NCBI RefSeq assembly: GCF_024124545.1
Contig: NZ_JAMXSF010000005.1
Location: 186,001 to 250,000, forward strand
Length of the DNA stretch: 64,000 nucleotides
Direction: 5' to 3'
Source: Pseudoalteromonas sp. XMcav2-N
Lineage (GTDB): Bacteria > Pseudomonadota > Gammaproteobacteria > Enterobacterales > Alteromonadaceae
Shown: one piece after another, positions 37,280-47,300 of the stretch
Layout of the letters: each line of letters opens with the position of its first letter
Numbering within the stretch: the first letter of the stretch is position 1
The notes under the pieces: generated by a model
The model's input: the letters and a program-made list of their open reading frames with translations, nothing else
Databases searched by the model: none
Told to the model about the DNA's origin: nothing
Position numbers and translations under genes: made by a program

Positions 37280-38088
37280 TGTTCAGCGTATTAACCTTGC
37301 GACTTGAGCACGACTATTTTGCCGACAAACAATGGCGAAATGCTGAGCTTGAAGCCACAGAAGCAACTCAGTCATGGTTGCAGCGCTATCAGTTGACATT
37401 ACACCACAATGGCGCATGTTGGCAGCTATACGCTACGCAGGGATCTTCAAAGCAAGCGCTTTTGCAGTATCTTCGCTATTCTCAGGGATTACAGGCTCTG
37501 GAGTTTTGGTTGTTACAGCCCCAGTCTGATTTTGTCACATTTACTGATTTGCCGATGGACTGGCAAGGCCAGCTTGCTTTCAACAGTGCATATTGCGAAA
37601 AAACCACTGAAGGGAGTTTAGAGCTTACTGTACAAAGCCTTTCACAATGCGCTTTTGAAGCACAAGCAATCGCTAAGATAACCTTTAATTTGAGTGATTT
37701 GTTAGCTTCTGAGCATTACCACATTAGCATGCGAGCACGTAATACCCAGTGGGTCTATCATCTGATTCAAAGAGGGCAAACACGTCTGCATAAGCCGCAA
37801 TTGCGAGACAAAAAAAACCAAATTATGTTTACCACGCCCATGCATTATCGCAATGAGGAGGGGGAGAATACCTGGCTTTCAGACAGCGGAGAGTTTGATT
37901 TACCCATGCAACAAGTGCCAGTGCCTCGATTCGAATTGGTGGATACGCAAACGCTGGATAGCAAAAGCGAACGTTCAATTAGCAGAACCGTGATCAGTGC
38001 ATTACCAACCCCAAGAAGCGATCAGATATACCTGGAACAAGAGGGGAGTTCACGGCGCGTGCAATCACATATCTATGTGTATTTTTGA
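37279..38088 (+). CDS. eCIS-associated protein of unknown function
   Basis: The 269-residue product starts MFSVLTLRLEHDYFADKQWR and appears beta-rich, without signal or membrane segments. It starts one base within the cap-gene stop (TAATG), so it is translationally coupled to it. I do not recognise the family. Its place between the cap and sheath genes suggests a part in sheath/cap assembly or a chaperone, which is position-based inference only. A 191-bp leader with two hairpins separates it from the sheath gene. Confidence 0.7.
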   Translation: MFSVLTLRLEHDYFADKQWRNAELEATEATQSWLQRYQLTLHHNGACWQLYATQGSSKQALLQYLRYSQGLQALEFWLLQPQSDFVTFTDLPMDWQGQLAFNSAYCEKTTEGSLELTVQSLSQCAFEAQAIAKITFNLSDLLASEHYHISMRARNTQWVYHLIQRGQTRLHKPQLRDKKNQIMFTTPMHYRNEEGENTWLSDSGEFDLPMQQVPVPRFELVDTQTLDSKSERSISRTVISALPTPRSDQIYLEQEGSSRRVQSHIYVYF

Positions 38089-38108
38089 CCGCTGGTTACT
38101 AATTGAAG

Positions 38109-38242
38109 GTTACTTACCTTGAGATGTAGGTAACAAAAGGTACGTGAAACACCGAAAAGCACCAGGCCGAAACAACGAGTGCACCAGTATGTTGTGGCGG
38201 CGTAAAGGGTTTTCGCTTCGTTGAATTAGGTCGAAGGAAAAC
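38109..38242 (+). promoter_or_regulatory. Structured leader upstream of the sheath gene
   Basis: Two hairpins lie in the 191-bp gap 38089-38279. The first pairs GTTACTTAC (38109-38117) with GTAGGTAAC (38126-38134). The second pairs GTTTTC-CTTCG (38209-38220, one bulged G) with CGAAGGAAAAC (38232-38242). Neither is followed by a T-run, so these are more likely mRNA processing or translation-control structures than terminators. The gap is by far the longest inside the operon's first 18 kb. Confidence 0.4.
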
Positions 38243-38279
38243 GAAATCAGTCATACAGGAACAAAAGGCAAACGATGTT

Positions 38280-39857
38280 ATGATAACTTCGAATATAAAA
38301 ACACCCGGCGTGTACATTGATGAAGTCAATGCCTTCCCTAACTCAGTGGTACCCGTTGCAACCGCGGTACCGGCGTTTGTAGGATACACTCCTACCGCAG
38401 AGTATCAGGGAAAGTCTTATTTCAATAAAGCGCAAAAAATCACTTCTTTCGCTGAGTTTCAGGCTATCTACATGAAAGGGAATCCGCCGCCGCCGGCAGA
38501 TCCTGCGGTGCAATATAACCCTGAGTATTACCTGGTCGAATCAAAAGATAAGCCAACATCTGGCGACTACTTAATGATTGCGGGGAGTTATTACTCAATT
38601 GTGCCCGATCCCAGCTGTATCTATTATCTATACAATAGCGTGCGTTTGTTCTATCAAAACGGTGGGGGAGACGCATATATTGTGTCGGTTGGCACCTACG
38701 GTGAGAGCGCAGGAAAAGCAGGGGATGTCGGGGCGCAGATTGTAAACCCAAATGTTAAGCTCAGTGATCTAAAGGCGGGTTTAGATTTACTGCAGTATGA
38801 GCAGGAGCCAACCATTTATATTTGCCCGGAGGCAACACTGTTGTCTGTGGCTGAGAATGGCACGCTGATGCAAGAGATGTTACTGCAAGCCGGTAGTATG
38901 CAAACGGCAGTGTGTATGTTCGACATTATTGGTGGTAACACACCCGATCCAATCACCTACACCAATGATATAGAAACGTTCAGAAACAACACCGGCTCCA
39001 ACAGTCTGGACTTTGGTGTTGCTTATTATCCCTTTATTGGCACCACAATTATGCAGTCGGGTGAAATCAACTATACCAACCTGTTTGGCGGTGATGTTAA
39101 AAAGTTGCAGCCTTTGCTTAGCCCTGCTTCTGCACCAAATCCGACCGCAGAAAAAATCATTTCTATGATTGAAAACAATGATGGCTCAATGACCACATCG
39201 CAGCTCAATGCCGCGTTGCTTAATGCCTCGCAAACCTACTCGCAAATTGTGTCGCATGTCATGAACGACGCTAACTTGTTGCCACCCAGTGGCGGTATGG
39301 CAGGGGTTTACACGGTTAATGACAACGTTAAGGGCGTTTGGGGAGCCCCTGCTAATACCGGGATCGTAGGTGCATCTTCGCTTCCAATTCGACTCAATGA
39401 TAGTCAGCAGGCAGACCTTAACGTTGATGCACTGTCGGGTAAGTCTATAAACGCCATTCGCTTTTTTAATGGTCAGGGTATTTTGGTATGGGGTGCACGT
39501 ACTTTGGATGGTAACTCCCAGGATTGGCGCTATGTATCTGTACGCCGCACTATGACCTTCCTGGAGCAGTCTTGTAAATTGGCAGCGCGAGCTTACGTAT
39601 TTGCCCCTAATGATGTGAATACGTGGAGTGCTGTGAAAAGTCAGATTGGCAGTTTTCTCACCAGCATCTGGAAAGAAGGCGGGTTACAAGGCGCTAAAGC
39701 TTCCGATGCATTTCAGGTTGAGTGTGGTCTGGGTACCACAATGACAGGCGATGATCTGCTTAATGGCTTTATGAAAGTGTCAGTCAAAGTAGCCGTGGTT
39801 CATCCGGCAGAATTCATCGTGATTTCATTCGAACAGGAAATGGCTAAGTCGGGCTAA
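38280..39857 (+). CDS. eCIS contractile sheath protein (Pvc2/Afp2-like)
   Basis: The 525-residue protein has the sheath N-terminus IKTPGVYIDEVNAFPNSVV, whose extended strand links neighbouring subunits, followed by PAFVGYTP. Its C-terminal domain contains the sheath core region WGARTLDG, RYVSVRRTMTFLEQS and AVVHPAEFIVISF. Contraction of this sheath drives the tube into the target. Only one sheath gene is present, whereas Photorhabdus PVC and Serratia Afp loci carry three; a single sheath is also seen in MAC-type and other simpler eCIS. Confidence 0.95.
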   Translation: MITSNIKTPGVYIDEVNAFPNSVVPVATAVPAFVGYTPTAEYQGKSYFNKAQKITSFAEFQAIYMKGNPPPPADPAVQYNPEYYLVESKDKPTSGDYLMIAGSYYSIVPDPSCIYYLYNSVRLFYQNGGGDAYIVSVGTYGESAGKAGDVGAQIVNPNVKLSDLKAGLDLLQYEQEPTIYICPEATLLSVAENGTLMQEMLLQAGSMQTAVCMFDIIGGNTPDPITYTNDIETFRNNTGSNSLDFGVAYYPFIGTTIMQSGEINYTNLFGGDVKKLQPLLSPASAPNPTAEKIISMIENNDGSMTTSQLNAALLNASQTYSQIVSHVMNDANLLPPSGGMAGVYTVNDNVKGVWGAPANTGIVGASSLPIRLNDSQQADLNVDALSGKSINAIRFFNGQGILVWGARTLDGNSQDWRYVSVRRTMTFLEQSCKLAARAYVFAPNDVNTWSAVKSQIGSFLTSIWKEGGLQGAKASDAFQVECGLGTTMTGDDLLNGFMKVSVKVAVVHPAEFIVISFEQEMAKSG

Positions 39858-39918
39858 TAAGCTGCGCTCAGGTCGTTATGTTTAACCACATTATAGAAGA
39901 TAGATAAGAGGAAATATC

Positions 39919-40383
39919 ATGGCAGATGATGGCAGCAAAGAAGGCAGCACGTGGCCAATGCCCAAGTTCCGCTTCGAGGTTGACCTTGGAACGGAACTAC
40001 AAAAGGTGGCTTTTCAGGAAGTGTCGGGTATGGATAAAGAAGTACAGGTAATTGAATACCGCCATAGTAACAGCACTTTATTCTCAACAATCAAAATGCC
40101 CGGCATTGCTAAGTACGGCAATATCACCATGAAGCGCGGTATTTTCGTGAACGATAACAATTTCTGGAAGTGGATGGATGAAATTGAAATGAACACGATA
40201 AAACGCCGTACGGTACTGATCAAGCTTTTGGATCAGGAAGGTAAAACGACCATGCAGTGGCAGCTTAACAATGCCTGGCCGACCAAAATTACCGGAACTG
40301 ATCTGAAGTCGGATGGTAACGAAGTCGCAGTGGATACCTTGGAAATTGCGCATGAGCAGTTGATTGTGACCAATGGATCATAA
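39919..40383 (+). CDS. eCIS inner tube protein 1 (T4 gp19-like)
   Basis: The 154-residue protein fits the T4 gp19/Hcp-like tube family: WPMPKFRFEVDLG, VAFQEVSGMDKEVQVIEYR, KMPGIAKYGNITMKRGIF and a beta-rich end with VAVDTLEIAHEQL. It should stack as hexamers inside the sheath. A good ribosome binding site, AAGAGGAAAT, precedes the ATG. It overlaps the second tube gene by 11 bases. Confidence 0.95.
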   Translation: MADDGSKEGSTWPMPKFRFEVDLGTELQKVAFQEVSGMDKEVQVIEYRHSNSTLFSTIKMPGIAKYGNITMKRGIFVNDNNFWKWMDEIEMNTIKRRTVLIKLLDQEGKTTMQWQLNNAWPTKITGTDLKSDGNEVAVDTLEIAHEQLIVTNGS

Positions 40384-40855
40384 CTTACAGACTAGCTTCT
40401 ATTTCAGTGTTTCGATCTCAGGGATGAGCAGCAGTGATGCTGCTTTTCAGGAAGTCCTGGGGTTGAGCAAGGAAATGGGAAGCGAAGACGTGGTATGTGG
40501 AGGAGAAAACCGCTTTAAATATCGCTTGCCCACTATCACGACTTTTTCAAATCTGGTGCTTAAGCGAGGCGTGACAACGGGCGAGTCGCCACTGATCGCC
40601 TGGGTAAAAGACACCTTAGATGATGGATTAACAAATCCGATCCAAACCAAAGACATTCGGGTGCGGCTGTTGGATGAAAAGGGCAATGTGAGTATGCAGT
40701 GGGATTTTGTGGCTGCCTATCCGGTGAAGTGGTCGGCGAGTGATCTAAAGTCGCAAGACGGTGAAGTATTTATTGAAACGCTGGAGTTTTCATACCGTTA
40801 CTTCGAGGTTGAGGATAGCCGATCTCCACAACTGGATTTATATGGCGATGCTTGA
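40373..40855 (+). CDS. eCIS inner tube protein 2 (Pvc5-like)
   Basis: This 160-residue paralogue of the preceding tube protein has FYFSVSISGMSSSDAAFQEV, FSNLVLKRGVTTGESPLIAW and IETLEFSYRYFEV. In PVC and Afp the second tube type forms the initiator ring near the spike, and the same role is likely here. It differs strongly from tube 1 in the central loop (ENRFKYRLP), so the two are not recent duplicates. Confidence 0.92.
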   Translation: MDHNLQTSFYFSVSISGMSSSDAAFQEVLGLSKEMGSEDVVCGGENRFKYRLPTITTFSNLVLKRGVTTGESPLIAWVKDTLDDGLTNPIQTKDIRVRLLDEKGNVSMQWDFVAAYPVKWSASDLKSQDGEVFIETLEFSYRYFEVEDSRSPQLDLYGDA

Positions 40856-40884
40856 TCAGTAAGCAGCTAAAGCAAAGGAGCACA

Positions 40885-41058
40885 ATGATGGCCGTTGAAA
40901 TAAGAGAACTGGTAATAAAAACTGCCGTGCAATCGCACAAAGAGCCAACAAATGCGGTGTTATCGGAGCAACAGTTACAGCAAATGAAACAGCAAATTGT
41001 CCAGGAATGTGTAAAACAACTGGGCGCAAAGCAGCGGCAGAATGCGTTTGAGCGATAG
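40885..41058 (+). CDS. DUF5908-like small eCIS protein (Pvc6-like)
   Basis: The 57-residue protein starts MMAVEIRELVIKTAVQ, the start typical of DUF5908/Pvc6 proteins, and ends in a short helix with Gln-rich sequence. ATG 40885 follows AAAGGAG, so it is preferred over the earlier open frame. Pvc6 is a minor baseplate-associated component in this gene order. Its size makes it easy to miss. Confidence 0.8.
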   Translation: MMAVEIRELVIKTAVQSHKEPTNAVLSEQQLQQMKQQIVQECVKQLGAKQRQNAFER

Positions 41059-41082
41059 CCCAATATAAATGTGGAGAGTGGT

Positions 41083-41760
41083 GTGGGTAGTCTGAAAAAG
41101 ATGCGTATCGTCGCATACAGCGATGAAAAATTCAGCTCAAAGGTTGATGACTATGTGGTGATGCTAAATCCGGAACAGATCAAGCTGGATCGCAGTATCA
41201 ACTACAATGAAGAGCAGGCCCCAGATTCTGGCCAGCTATCTTCTAAGTACCGTTCAACGCCAGGAGAAAAGCTCAGCTTTGATCTGGTAGTAGACTGTAC
41301 CGGTGTGGTTGACTCAACACGCACTGAATTACCTAAAGAGCTCGCTCAACTACAAAAAGTTGTTTACACCTACAACGGCAATATTCATCGCCCTAATTAT
41401 GTCACTGTGTATTGGGGCCAGGGGTTGTCTTTTCAGGGTGTACTGACCGCATTTGATACCAACTATACGTTTTTTAAGCCAGATGGTACGCCATTGCGCG
41501 CTAAGGTTTCATTGAACTTTACATCGTATCTGGACCCGTCTACTGCAGCAAAAGAAGAAGACAAAAAATCCCCTGATCTGACACACAGAATTGAAGTTGT
41601 AGAAGGTGACAGCTTGCCTCAGATAAGCCAGCAAATTTACCGGGATCCCGACTTGTACGTGCAACTTGGGGCATTTAACGGCTTAAATAAAATAAGAAAC
41701 TTAACCGCAGGCAGTGTATTAACTGCGCCACCTTTGCGTAGTACGGGAGAATCACAATGA
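41083..41760 (+). CDS. eCIS hub/tube-adaptor with LysM-like C-terminus (Pvc7-like)
   Basis: The GTG at 41083 has GGAG at 41073-41076 and is the likely start; a GTG at 41071 is also in frame. The product of about 225 residues has the conserved CIS tube/LysM stretch YVVMLNPEQIKLDRSINY, then LSFDLVVDCTGVVDSTRTEL, and near the end VVEGDSLPQISQQIYRDP, a LysM-like motif. It links the spike to the tube in PVC-type particles. It overlaps the spike gene by four bases (ATGA). Confidence 0.88.
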   Translation: MGSLKKMRIVAYSDEKFSSKVDDYVVMLNPEQIKLDRSINYNEEQAPDSGQLSSKYRSTPGEKLSFDLVVDCTGVVDSTRTELPKELAQLQKVVYTYNGNIHRPNYVTVYWGQGLSFQGVLTAFDTNYTFFKPDGTPLRAKVSLNFTSYLDPSTAAKEEDKKSPDLTHRIEVVEGDSLPQISQQIYRDPDLYVQLGAFNGLNKIRNLTAGSVLTAPPLRSTGESQ

Positions 41761-43541
41761 GCAGCAGCAGTAATGGTGGTGTCGCCACGCTAGAGATTAA
41801 ATCCGCGGGCTCTGTAATCCCTGATGTAGTGCAGGTACACAGTGTTGTGGTCAGACAAAACATTAACCGTGTAGCCAGTGCCAGCATTGAAATACTGGAT
41901 GGCAGTCCCTCGCAAGAAGGGTTTTCAGTCAGCAGTTCAGAGACCTTTGTGCCTGGGGCCGAAATCAGTATAGCAATGGGTTACGATGGCAGTAATAGCA
42001 CGGTATTCACCGGCATAGTGACTAAACAAACTGTGCAGGTTAATCCAGGTGTTGGACCTATGCTCTTGGTTGAGTGCCGGGATAAAGCGATAAAAATGAC
42101 GGTTGGGCGCAAAAGTGGCGTCTATCAGAAAACCAAAGACAGTGATGTGATGAGCACTTTGATTGGTAATTCAGGGTTAAGTGCTGACGTATCGGCTACA
42201 TCTGTCGAGTTGCCGGAATTGGTGCAGTATTACACCTCAGACTGGGACTTTTTACTCAGTCGCGCAGAAGTAAATAGTATGGTGGTGAGCACACTCAATG
42301 GCAAAGTGTCGGTCTTTTCACCAATTGATGACACCAGCTCAGTATTGACCGCTACTTATGGTGACTCTCTTTATCACATCAATGCGCAGCTCAACAGCGT
42401 GACCCAGCTCAGTGAAGTGAAATCGACAGCGTGGGATGCAAAAAGCCAGGCAGTGATCAACGCAACAGCCAGCAACTCAGTATCAGGGCCCGGTAATCTG
42501 AGCAGCAAAAAGTTATCTCAAGTGGTGGGGTTATCCGAATTTGAATTACAAACAACAGCAGCAGTAGATAACGACAATCTGACCCAATGGGCAAAAGGGC
42601 AGATGCTTAAAAGCGAGCTGTCAAAAATTACTGGAGATGCTCGCCTGCAGGGCAATGCCAAAGCGCAGCTTGGCAAATACATAACCATAGCGGGGATGGG
42701 GGATCGCTTTAACGGGGATCATTTTATATCGGGCGTGGAGCATGACTTTTCAGATGGTAACTGGTTTACCACTGTTGAGCTGGGGTTGTCGCCAATTTGG
42801 TTTGTGCAGGAGCATGAAGTCAGTGCGCCACAAGCTGCCGGGCTGCTTCCCGGTATAGGTGGTTTGTACAATGCGACCGTCAAGCAGATAGACGAAGATC
42901 CGGATAACGCCTATAGAGTATTGGTCGAAATGCCCTTGTATAACGACGAAGGCAAAGGCGTTTGGGCGCGGTTATGTAATTTCTATTCAAGCAGCGGCTG
43001 TGGCGCTTTTTTTTATCCCGAGATTGGTGACGAAGTGATCGTTGGTTTTTTAAATCAAGATCCCCGGTTTGCGATCATAGTGGGCAGCGTATATAGCGAA
43101 AACCGCAAGCCATACAGCGAGTTGACCCCTGATTCGGACAATAGCAAAAAAGCCATCGTCACCAAAAGTAATATGCGCATCGTTTTCGATGATAGAGAGA
43201 GCATTCTTACTATCACCACCGATAGCGATAACACCATAGTCCTTGATGATCAAAACAAGCAGATCAAAATTTCAGATCAAAACGACAACAGTATCTTGCT
43301 GAGTGAGTCTGGCATCGATATTAAAAGCCCAAAAAGCATCAACATTCAGGCGGACGAGTCGGTGAATATCAAAGGAGCAATGGGGGTTAATGTGCAGGCA
43401 GAATCTGGCGATGTAAAACTGGCCGGGCTTAATATCAGCGCCGAGGCAGACGTTCAGTTTAGCGCTAAAGGGTCCGCGACAGCACAAGTTGAAGGTGGTG
43501 CAGAGCTCACGCTTAAAGCCGCTATCGTGATGATTAATTAA
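41757..43541 (+). CDS. eCIS spike, VgrG-like (Pvc8-like)
   Basis: The 594-residue protein combines a gp27/VgrG-like hub domain with the gp5 OB-fold region LLPGIGGLYNATVKQI to FYPEIGDEVIVGFL. A C-terminal beta-helix follows with short repeats such as DNTIVLDDQNKQIKISD, SINIQADESVNIKG. It has no extra enzymatic domain. It forms the trimeric spike that is capped by the PAAR protein encoded next. Confidence 0.94.
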   Translation: MSSSSNGGVATLEIKSAGSVIPDVVQVHSVVVRQNINRVASASIEILDGSPSQEGFSVSSSETFVPGAEISIAMGYDGSNSTVFTGIVTKQTVQVNPGVGPMLLVECRDKAIKMTVGRKSGVYQKTKDSDVMSTLIGNSGLSADVSATSVELPELVQYYTSDWDFLLSRAEVNSMVVSTLNGKVSVFSPIDDTSSVLTATYGDSLYHINAQLNSVTQLSEVKSTAWDAKSQAVINATASNSVSGPGNLSSKKLSQVVGLSEFELQTTAAVDNDNLTQWAKGQMLKSELSKITGDARLQGNAKAQLGKYITIAGMGDRFNGDHFISGVEHDFSDGNWFTTVELGLSPIWFVQEHEVSAPQAAGLLPGIGGLYNATVKQIDEDPDNAYRVLVEMPLYNDEGKGVWARLCNFYSSSGCGAFFYPEIGDEVIVGFLNQDPRFAIIVGSVYSENRKPYSELTPDSDNSKKAIVTKSNMRIVFDDRESILTITTDSDNTIVLDDQNKQIKISDQNDNSILLSESGIDIKSPKSINIQADESVNIKGAMGVNVQAESGDVKLAGLNISAEADVQFSAKGSATAQVEGGAELTLKAAIVMIN

Positions 43542-43555
43542 CAGGAGCTAAAGCA

Positions 43556-43855
43556 ATGCCACCAGCAGCCAGATTAACCGATTTTCATGAGTGTCCTATG
43601 GTAACTCCCGGGTTGCCACCAATCCCACATGTGGGCGGGCCGATAACGGGCCCAGGTTGTCCAACAGTATTAATAGGTAGTCTACCTGCGGCGCGAGTGG
43701 GCGATATGCTGGTATGCGTGGGGCCACCTGATAGCATTATCAAAGGTTCAGCCACTGTCCTCATAGGGGGGATGCCAGCTGCCAGAATTGGTGATAATAC
43801 AGCGCATGGCGGGTCGATTTTGCTTGGAGATTTTACCGTGATGATCGGAGGGTAA
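43556..43855 (+). CDS. PAAR-domain spike tip (Pvc10-like)
   Basis: The 99-residue protein is one PAAR domain with PAARLTD, PHVGGPI and twice the motif PAARVGD / PAARIGD, and histidine and cysteine positions suited to metal binding. There is no C-terminal effector extension. It lies directly after the VgrG-like spike and before the gp25 gene; in Photorhabdus the order of these last two is reversed. Confidence 0.94.
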   Translation: MPPAARLTDFHECPMVTPGLPPIPHVGGPITGPGCPTVLIGSLPAARVGDMLVCVGPPDSIIKGSATVLIGGMPAARIGDNTAHGGSILLGDFTVMIGG

Positions 43856-43858
43856 AAC

Positions 43859-44299
43859 ATGGCCGGTAAATCTGAGCTGTCTCAGCAAAGTGAATTCTTG
43901 GGGAGTGGATGGCAGTTTCCACCGACATTCTCCAGTGTGTCGCATCAGCTGGCTATGAATCAGTCTGAAGCCAACATTAATCAGTCGATTGATTTGATAT
44001 TACAAACCCGGCGCGGCGAGCGCTGTTTGCTGCCTGATTTTGGTAGTCAATTGAATACCTTTTTGTTTCGCAGCCAGGATGCGAGTTTGCAAGAAGAAAT
44101 TGCCAAATCGGTGCGTAACACGTTACTGAATGACGAGCCCAGAATTTCGGTTGATGAAGTCTTTGTTTCTTTTACTTCCGAGGAAGCGTCGCAGGTGGTG
44201 ATCAGTGTGCTTTACACCATTAAACAGACAAATACCCGACATAACCATGTTTTTCCATTTTCTTTGTTGGAAGGCACTAACCTGGCTGTGAAGGTATAG
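43859..44299 (+). CDS. Baseplate wedge protein, gp25-like (Pvc9-like)
   Basis: The 146-residue protein has the GPW/gp25 pattern with INQSIDLILQTRRGERCLLP, DFGSQLNTFLF and the conserved loop near NDEPRISVDEV. It nucleates sheath assembly at the baseplate. It follows the PAAR gene after three bases and is followed by the first large wedge gene one base after its stop. Confidence 0.93.
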   Translation: MAGKSELSQQSEFLGSGWQFPPTFSSVSHQLAMNQSEANINQSIDLILQTRRGERCLLPDFGSQLNTFLFRSQDASLQEEIAKSVRNTLLNDEPRISVDEVFVSFTSEEASQVVISVLYTIKQTNTRHNHVFPFSLLEGTNLAVKV

Positions 44300-44300
44300 C

Positions 44301-47300
44301 GTGAAAAATCGGCTCGACTTTGCAACCCTCCAGGCGCAGCTCAATGCGTGTCTTTGTCCTGATTCAATTGAACTAGATGGACGAGATATTCGAGACCGCC
44401 TGGCGTTTATTGCAAATTTGTCTGAGCTGATTTTATTTTATGATGAGCAAAATCAGCCTTCAGGTGACTGGCGTAAGGTTGTTTTAAAAGATCCGGTTAT
44501 TCTGCTCGCAGTGATCAGTAAAACTGTCTATCAAAGCGTGTATTTTCGGTTTAATCAGGTTCAGGCCGCTCTGGAACACACTAAAACGAGAGTTCGAGAG
44601 CAGTTAGAAGGCGACGATAATGAGCACGCTGCTTGCGTGTTGCAGGAACAAGATAGCCGATGTATCGCGCAACTGCTACTGCTGGTGGATCAGCTGTTTG
44701 ACACTATTAATAGCTGGGTGGAGTATCTTGAACTCAGCAGCGTAGAGTTTACATTGCGTGACTTTATCACCGCCCAGGTAGAGGGAGCGATTGGTCGGTT
44801 GCTGTGGCAACGATTTGCATTGCAAGATTTTCTGGCAAACAAGTTAGCGGCCTCAATACCCCGACCCAGTGAGTCGAGTTATCGACATTTTGCGCCGAGC
44901 TGGTTTGAGTACAAACGAATAAAAAATACGACTCGGTTTGACAGCGCTGTGGATGCATTACAGAGCTTAGAGCAGATATATCAGCAGGTCTATCGGTTTT
45001 TTGTGCAAGTGATCCAGGATGCGCGACCCGCTTTTTATGACATGGTGGTGAAGCGTAATGACTTTCCTGATACCAGCCTGATCATTGTCGCAAACCAGCT
45101 CCTTGCATACTCTCAGCGTACGCTTAACCAATACGCACAGAAGCACCTGAACTTTTATTACAAAACGATTTTAAAGCAAACGCCCGCGCCGGCGCAGCCT
45201 GATCACACTTATTTGTGTCTTACGTTAGATAAGTCGGTGCCATCTTATGAGTTGGTCGCTGGTGTTGCATTCAATGGCGGCAGCTATCCGGACCAGTCAC
45301 CCGTGTTGTTCGCCACAACTGCAGACAGTGAAATCAATCACATAGAGTTTATAGCAACTTATGGTACGAGTTATTGTTTAGTGCCGGCAGCGGGAGAAAA
45401 GCAACAATATCTGCAGACCTTTGCACCAAGTACAGAAGTTCGTAAAGATCAGGTCGGGCGGGTGTTATCAAGTGACTGGTTTAGCGAAGCGCAGGGTAAT
45501 GCTGTGCAACAAGGGTTTGCGCTGGCCAGCGATATGCTATTCCTAAATGCGGGTGAGCGTACAATTACTATTACCCTAAAATTCGCAACCCCGGTCACGG
45601 TGGCTGACTTCCAAAGCGCTGGGATCACACTTACTACTGCAAAGGGCTGGTCAGACACTTTGGTGCGGGATGAAAGCAGCGGCGCTGACTTACCTAAAAA
45701 CTATTTAGAGTGGTCGGCTCCGGACAGTCAAACGCTGCAGCTGACCGTGCACTTGTCCAGCAGTTTTGCTGCTGTAGATTGTCTTGCAAAAGCGAATGAC
45801 GATTACCCCTTAGCGATGCCTTATTGCCGCATTATGCTCCCGAATACCGTGGATTTACAGCAACCACTGCGTTTAATCCAAGTGCAATTTCAGGTGAAAG
45901 TAAAAGATAGTGATGCGCTTGCACCAAGCAACGACAATGGTCTGCTATTGAACAATAAAGCCATGTATATATTGGGTACAAGAGCGCAGTTAGACAGCCA
46001 TTTTTACCTGAGTTATCCGCAGGCATTTTCAAAGCCCCTGACGTCTTTAACGGTACAAATCGACTGGGAAAACATTCCCGAGAAATTGGCAACTTATTAC
46101 AGTGCCTATAACGACTTTTTAAAGAGCAATAGCAGTGATTACCCTCAGTACAGCGCATTTTCTAATACGGCTTTCACGGTTGAGTGGGAAGCACATCAAG
46201 CCGGTGGCTGGCAAAGTATCATAGGCGCACTGACAAAGCCTTCAAAGGTAGACAAGAGCGACCAGTGTGGTTTATTTGCCCAGACAGATCAAAATACAAA
46301 TGCGTCAGCCAGCAGCTTTGCTTTTTCATTTAGTACGCCTTTGCAATGTGCCGGAGTGGATGCCCGTGATGTCGCGAGCAATCATAACCCTAGCTTGCGT
46401 ATGACGTTAAATGGGTTAAAGCAGGGGTTTGGCTACCCACTCTACGGGCTGGTTGTTAACGACGTCAGTCTTAAAAATGCCAAAACTCTGATGCAAGCAA
46501 CCGGACTGCTATCGCCTTTTACTAAAGCGATCAATACCATTTCACGCTGGTTTGGTTCAGATGCTGGCAAGTTAAAGTCAATGCCTAACCCACCATTACA
46601 GCCCCAAAGTAAACGTGTGATTATGACCTACGAGGGCGAGCAAACGATAGACTTAACGGTATCGGACGTTACTTTGACGCAGGGGTTTGCATTGCAGCAT
46701 TTGGGCATCTGGAAAAACTACCTATACTTTTGTCAGCTTGCCGGGCAAAGCAAGCCCGTTGTGGACTTACGTCGAGTTCAGCTGCAACCCTCTGAGCATG
46801 CTCAACCAGAGAAGCCTTCGCACCCCATGGCGAGCGATCAAGGTTTAGCTTTATATCAAGGTGTTGGGCAGTCTGCATTGAACTTATATTTTCAGCTGGA
46901 GCAAGTGCAGCCACCGTGCCGCTTGAATATTTTTGTGGAACTTGCACAGGATATTAGTGGTGATCAACAGCCAAATCTGGTGGATATATTTTATTGGAGT
47001 CACAGTGGCTGGCAATCTGTGACGGTTTTAACCGATGAAACTCATGCGCTGACACGCTCGGGGATTGTTCAGCTAGACCTGCCACAGGATATGGCTGTTA
47101 ACTCACCGATTTGGCCCATGCCCAAAGGCAAAGTCAATACGGGATGGCTGATGTTTGCGCAGCAACAAGCACGAAAAGTACAATGTGTATATTGCAATAC
47201 TCAAGCTGTCAAAGTGCAGCGTATAGCACCTGTTTCTCTCCCCGTTGGGGTTGCTCCAACGCTCGGCGCGCAGCAGATCAAGGCACCACAAAACAAAATA

